A DNA stretch of 64,000 bases from Oopsacas minuta (lineage: Eukaryota > Porifera > Hexactinellida > Lyssacinosida > Leucopsacidae). Shown here in pieces: positions 62,909 to 64,000 of this stretch; the stretch's first letter is position 1, and each line of letters begins with the position of its first letter. The stretch spans positions 496,001 to 560,000 of the forward strand of contig JAKMXF010000233.1 of the NCBI GenBank assembly GCA_024704765.1, read 5' to 3'. The notes under the pieces were generated by a model. That model saw only the letters and a list, made by a program, of their open reading frames with translations, searched no databases and was not told where the DNA came from. Position numbers and translations under genes: made by a program.

Positions 62909-63655
62909 GATTGAATACCTATTGAATTGAATGGTAACTAAGATAAATTTTGAGTACTATTTGTTTGAATTTTATTTATTTTGGAGATATTCAAATAAAT
63001 ACCTATTGTATCAAATGGCAACTAGGGTATGAAAATCTCCATAATTATCTGAGAATAGGTTACAAAAGTGTCGACCTATCAGATTTGATGTGTAAGCTGA
63101 TGGTTAATTGATTGTGTACATTTCATAGTGGCATGACATATTTGTAACACCTATCTTAGACTGTAAGTTGATTGGCCTACCATTATCTTAATAAATATAA
63201 TGATTGTGAATATGATTAACGTAATATAATATTTTGTAGAGTGACAGCATAATAGGCTTTCAGTATACATTTAATAGTCCGTTAAAGTTTGTACTTGTAC
63301 TCGTGTATATATTGAGAAATGCATTGTATTTCCTTAACGGCCACTTTCCATAGCTGCCACTTCTCTATAAATGATACTTTTGGCCACCCCCCTTTAGTGG
63401 CAGTTATAGAATGGTTTCAGATTGCTACCGCAAAGTTAGGACTCCGCTGAATAGGATCACAACGGTACCAGGCCTATTTGTCCCGATTAACCAGAGTAAT
63501 TATTTGTATGGTTCTGTTTCTGGACAAGTGACTGAATTAACAGGAGTCTACTGTACATATTAAACCCCTAATTTATAGAAATTATGTACATAGCAACCAA
63601 TACGACGAAAGGTATTTAATTACATTCCTTATAATTATTATTTTAAAATAGCTAG
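62909..63655. other. Intergenic region between receptors B and C
   Basis: Short spacer between tandem receptors. It contains a fragment of the repeat with ATTAACCGGAGT-like words near 63480-63560. No gene is seen. Confidence 0.45.
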
Positions 63656-63956
63656 ATGCATATTTCAGTGGCATTCTTGTTGCTAACGGCAATCATCATA
63701 AACCCCACTAATGGTCAACGGGAAACGATAAATTTTGCATTTTTCTACCCATTCAATTCAAATGAGATCTCACATCCAGAATCCTATAATATAACAGAAG
63801 TAATTAACTATGGAATAGAGAAATTCAATCAGACAGAACTCGGAGAAAAGTACCAGTTACAAATGAATGTGTATAACTCTAATTGCGATGCTAGAGATGC
63901 GATTAGAGCTTATATTGAAATGCTCCAAGATCCGTACTTCTATCCTTTTATCGTTG
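63656..63956 (+). CDS. GABA-B-like class C G-protein-coupled receptor C, first exon (partial)
   Basis: Exon 1 encodes the signal peptide (MHISVAFLLLTAIIINPTNG) and the start of the flytrap domain (TINFAFFYPFNSNEISHPES; AYIEMLQDPYFYPFIVG), ending in phase 1 at a GGTAAGG donor at 63957. It is closely similar to exon 1 of receptor B (same order, same exon phase, almost the same length), so this is the next member of a tandem array. The rest lies beyond the window. Confidence 0.88.
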
Positions 63957-64000
63957 GTAAGGTATTTTGAATGTTTTAGTTAAGTAAGTGGTTCCAAACA

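Overview
The window looks like metazoan nuclear DNA, most likely from a sponge and probably a demosponge of the Amphimedon type. The evidence is AT-rich sequence, many very short GT-AG introns, crowded genes on both strands, a full plexin, an IP3 receptor, and a set of GABA-B-like class C GPCRs. The species is an inference; no marker gene proves it. Gene models were built by hand from splice signals and codon phase. For every complete gene the phases close from start to stop, with two exceptions: the NHL gene, and one class C GPCR that carries an apparent one-base frameshift.

Layout: 277-10287 (-) holds 28 exons for the N-terminal half of an inositol trisphosphate receptor that runs off the left edge. 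10969-12555 (-) is PDAP1. 13346-14783 and 15466-16790 (+) are tandem TEX264-like genes. 17212-33695 (-) is cytosolic isoleucyl-tRNA synthetase (IARS1, 23 exons); its introns host a complete class C GPCR on the opposite strand (24165-29098), a decayed NHL-repeat gene copy (20238-21213, +) and an orphan ORF (19578-20065, -). 34292-35540 (-) is the parent NHL-repeat gene, and 36073-37221 (-) is UBE2N. 39065-55969 (+) is a 31-exon plexin. 56757-58801 (+) is an AP180/CALM-type ANTH protein. 59343-62908 (+) and 63656 onward (+) are two tandem GABA-B-like receptors, the last cut by the window end.

Functionally this is a mixed locus: Ca2+ release, ER membrane, translation, K63 ubiquitin conjugation, axon-guidance-type signalling, clathrin endocytosis and metabotropic receptors. 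Nothing suggests that the genes form one pathway. Introns and intergenic DNA are filled with short non-autonomous DNA-transposon-like elements with terminal inverted repeats (several families), (TTTG)n and (AAC)n microsatellites, and one near-perfect hairpin.

Most unusual items: a helical insertion of about 170 residues predicted in IARS1; a receptor gene nested in a tRNA-synthetase intron whose start codon is cut off by an intron; an NHL gene with a +1 frame break and a deleted copy that bypasses it; short TEX264 paralogs lacking the C-terminal tail; and a plexin with an added SPYL-repeat tail.
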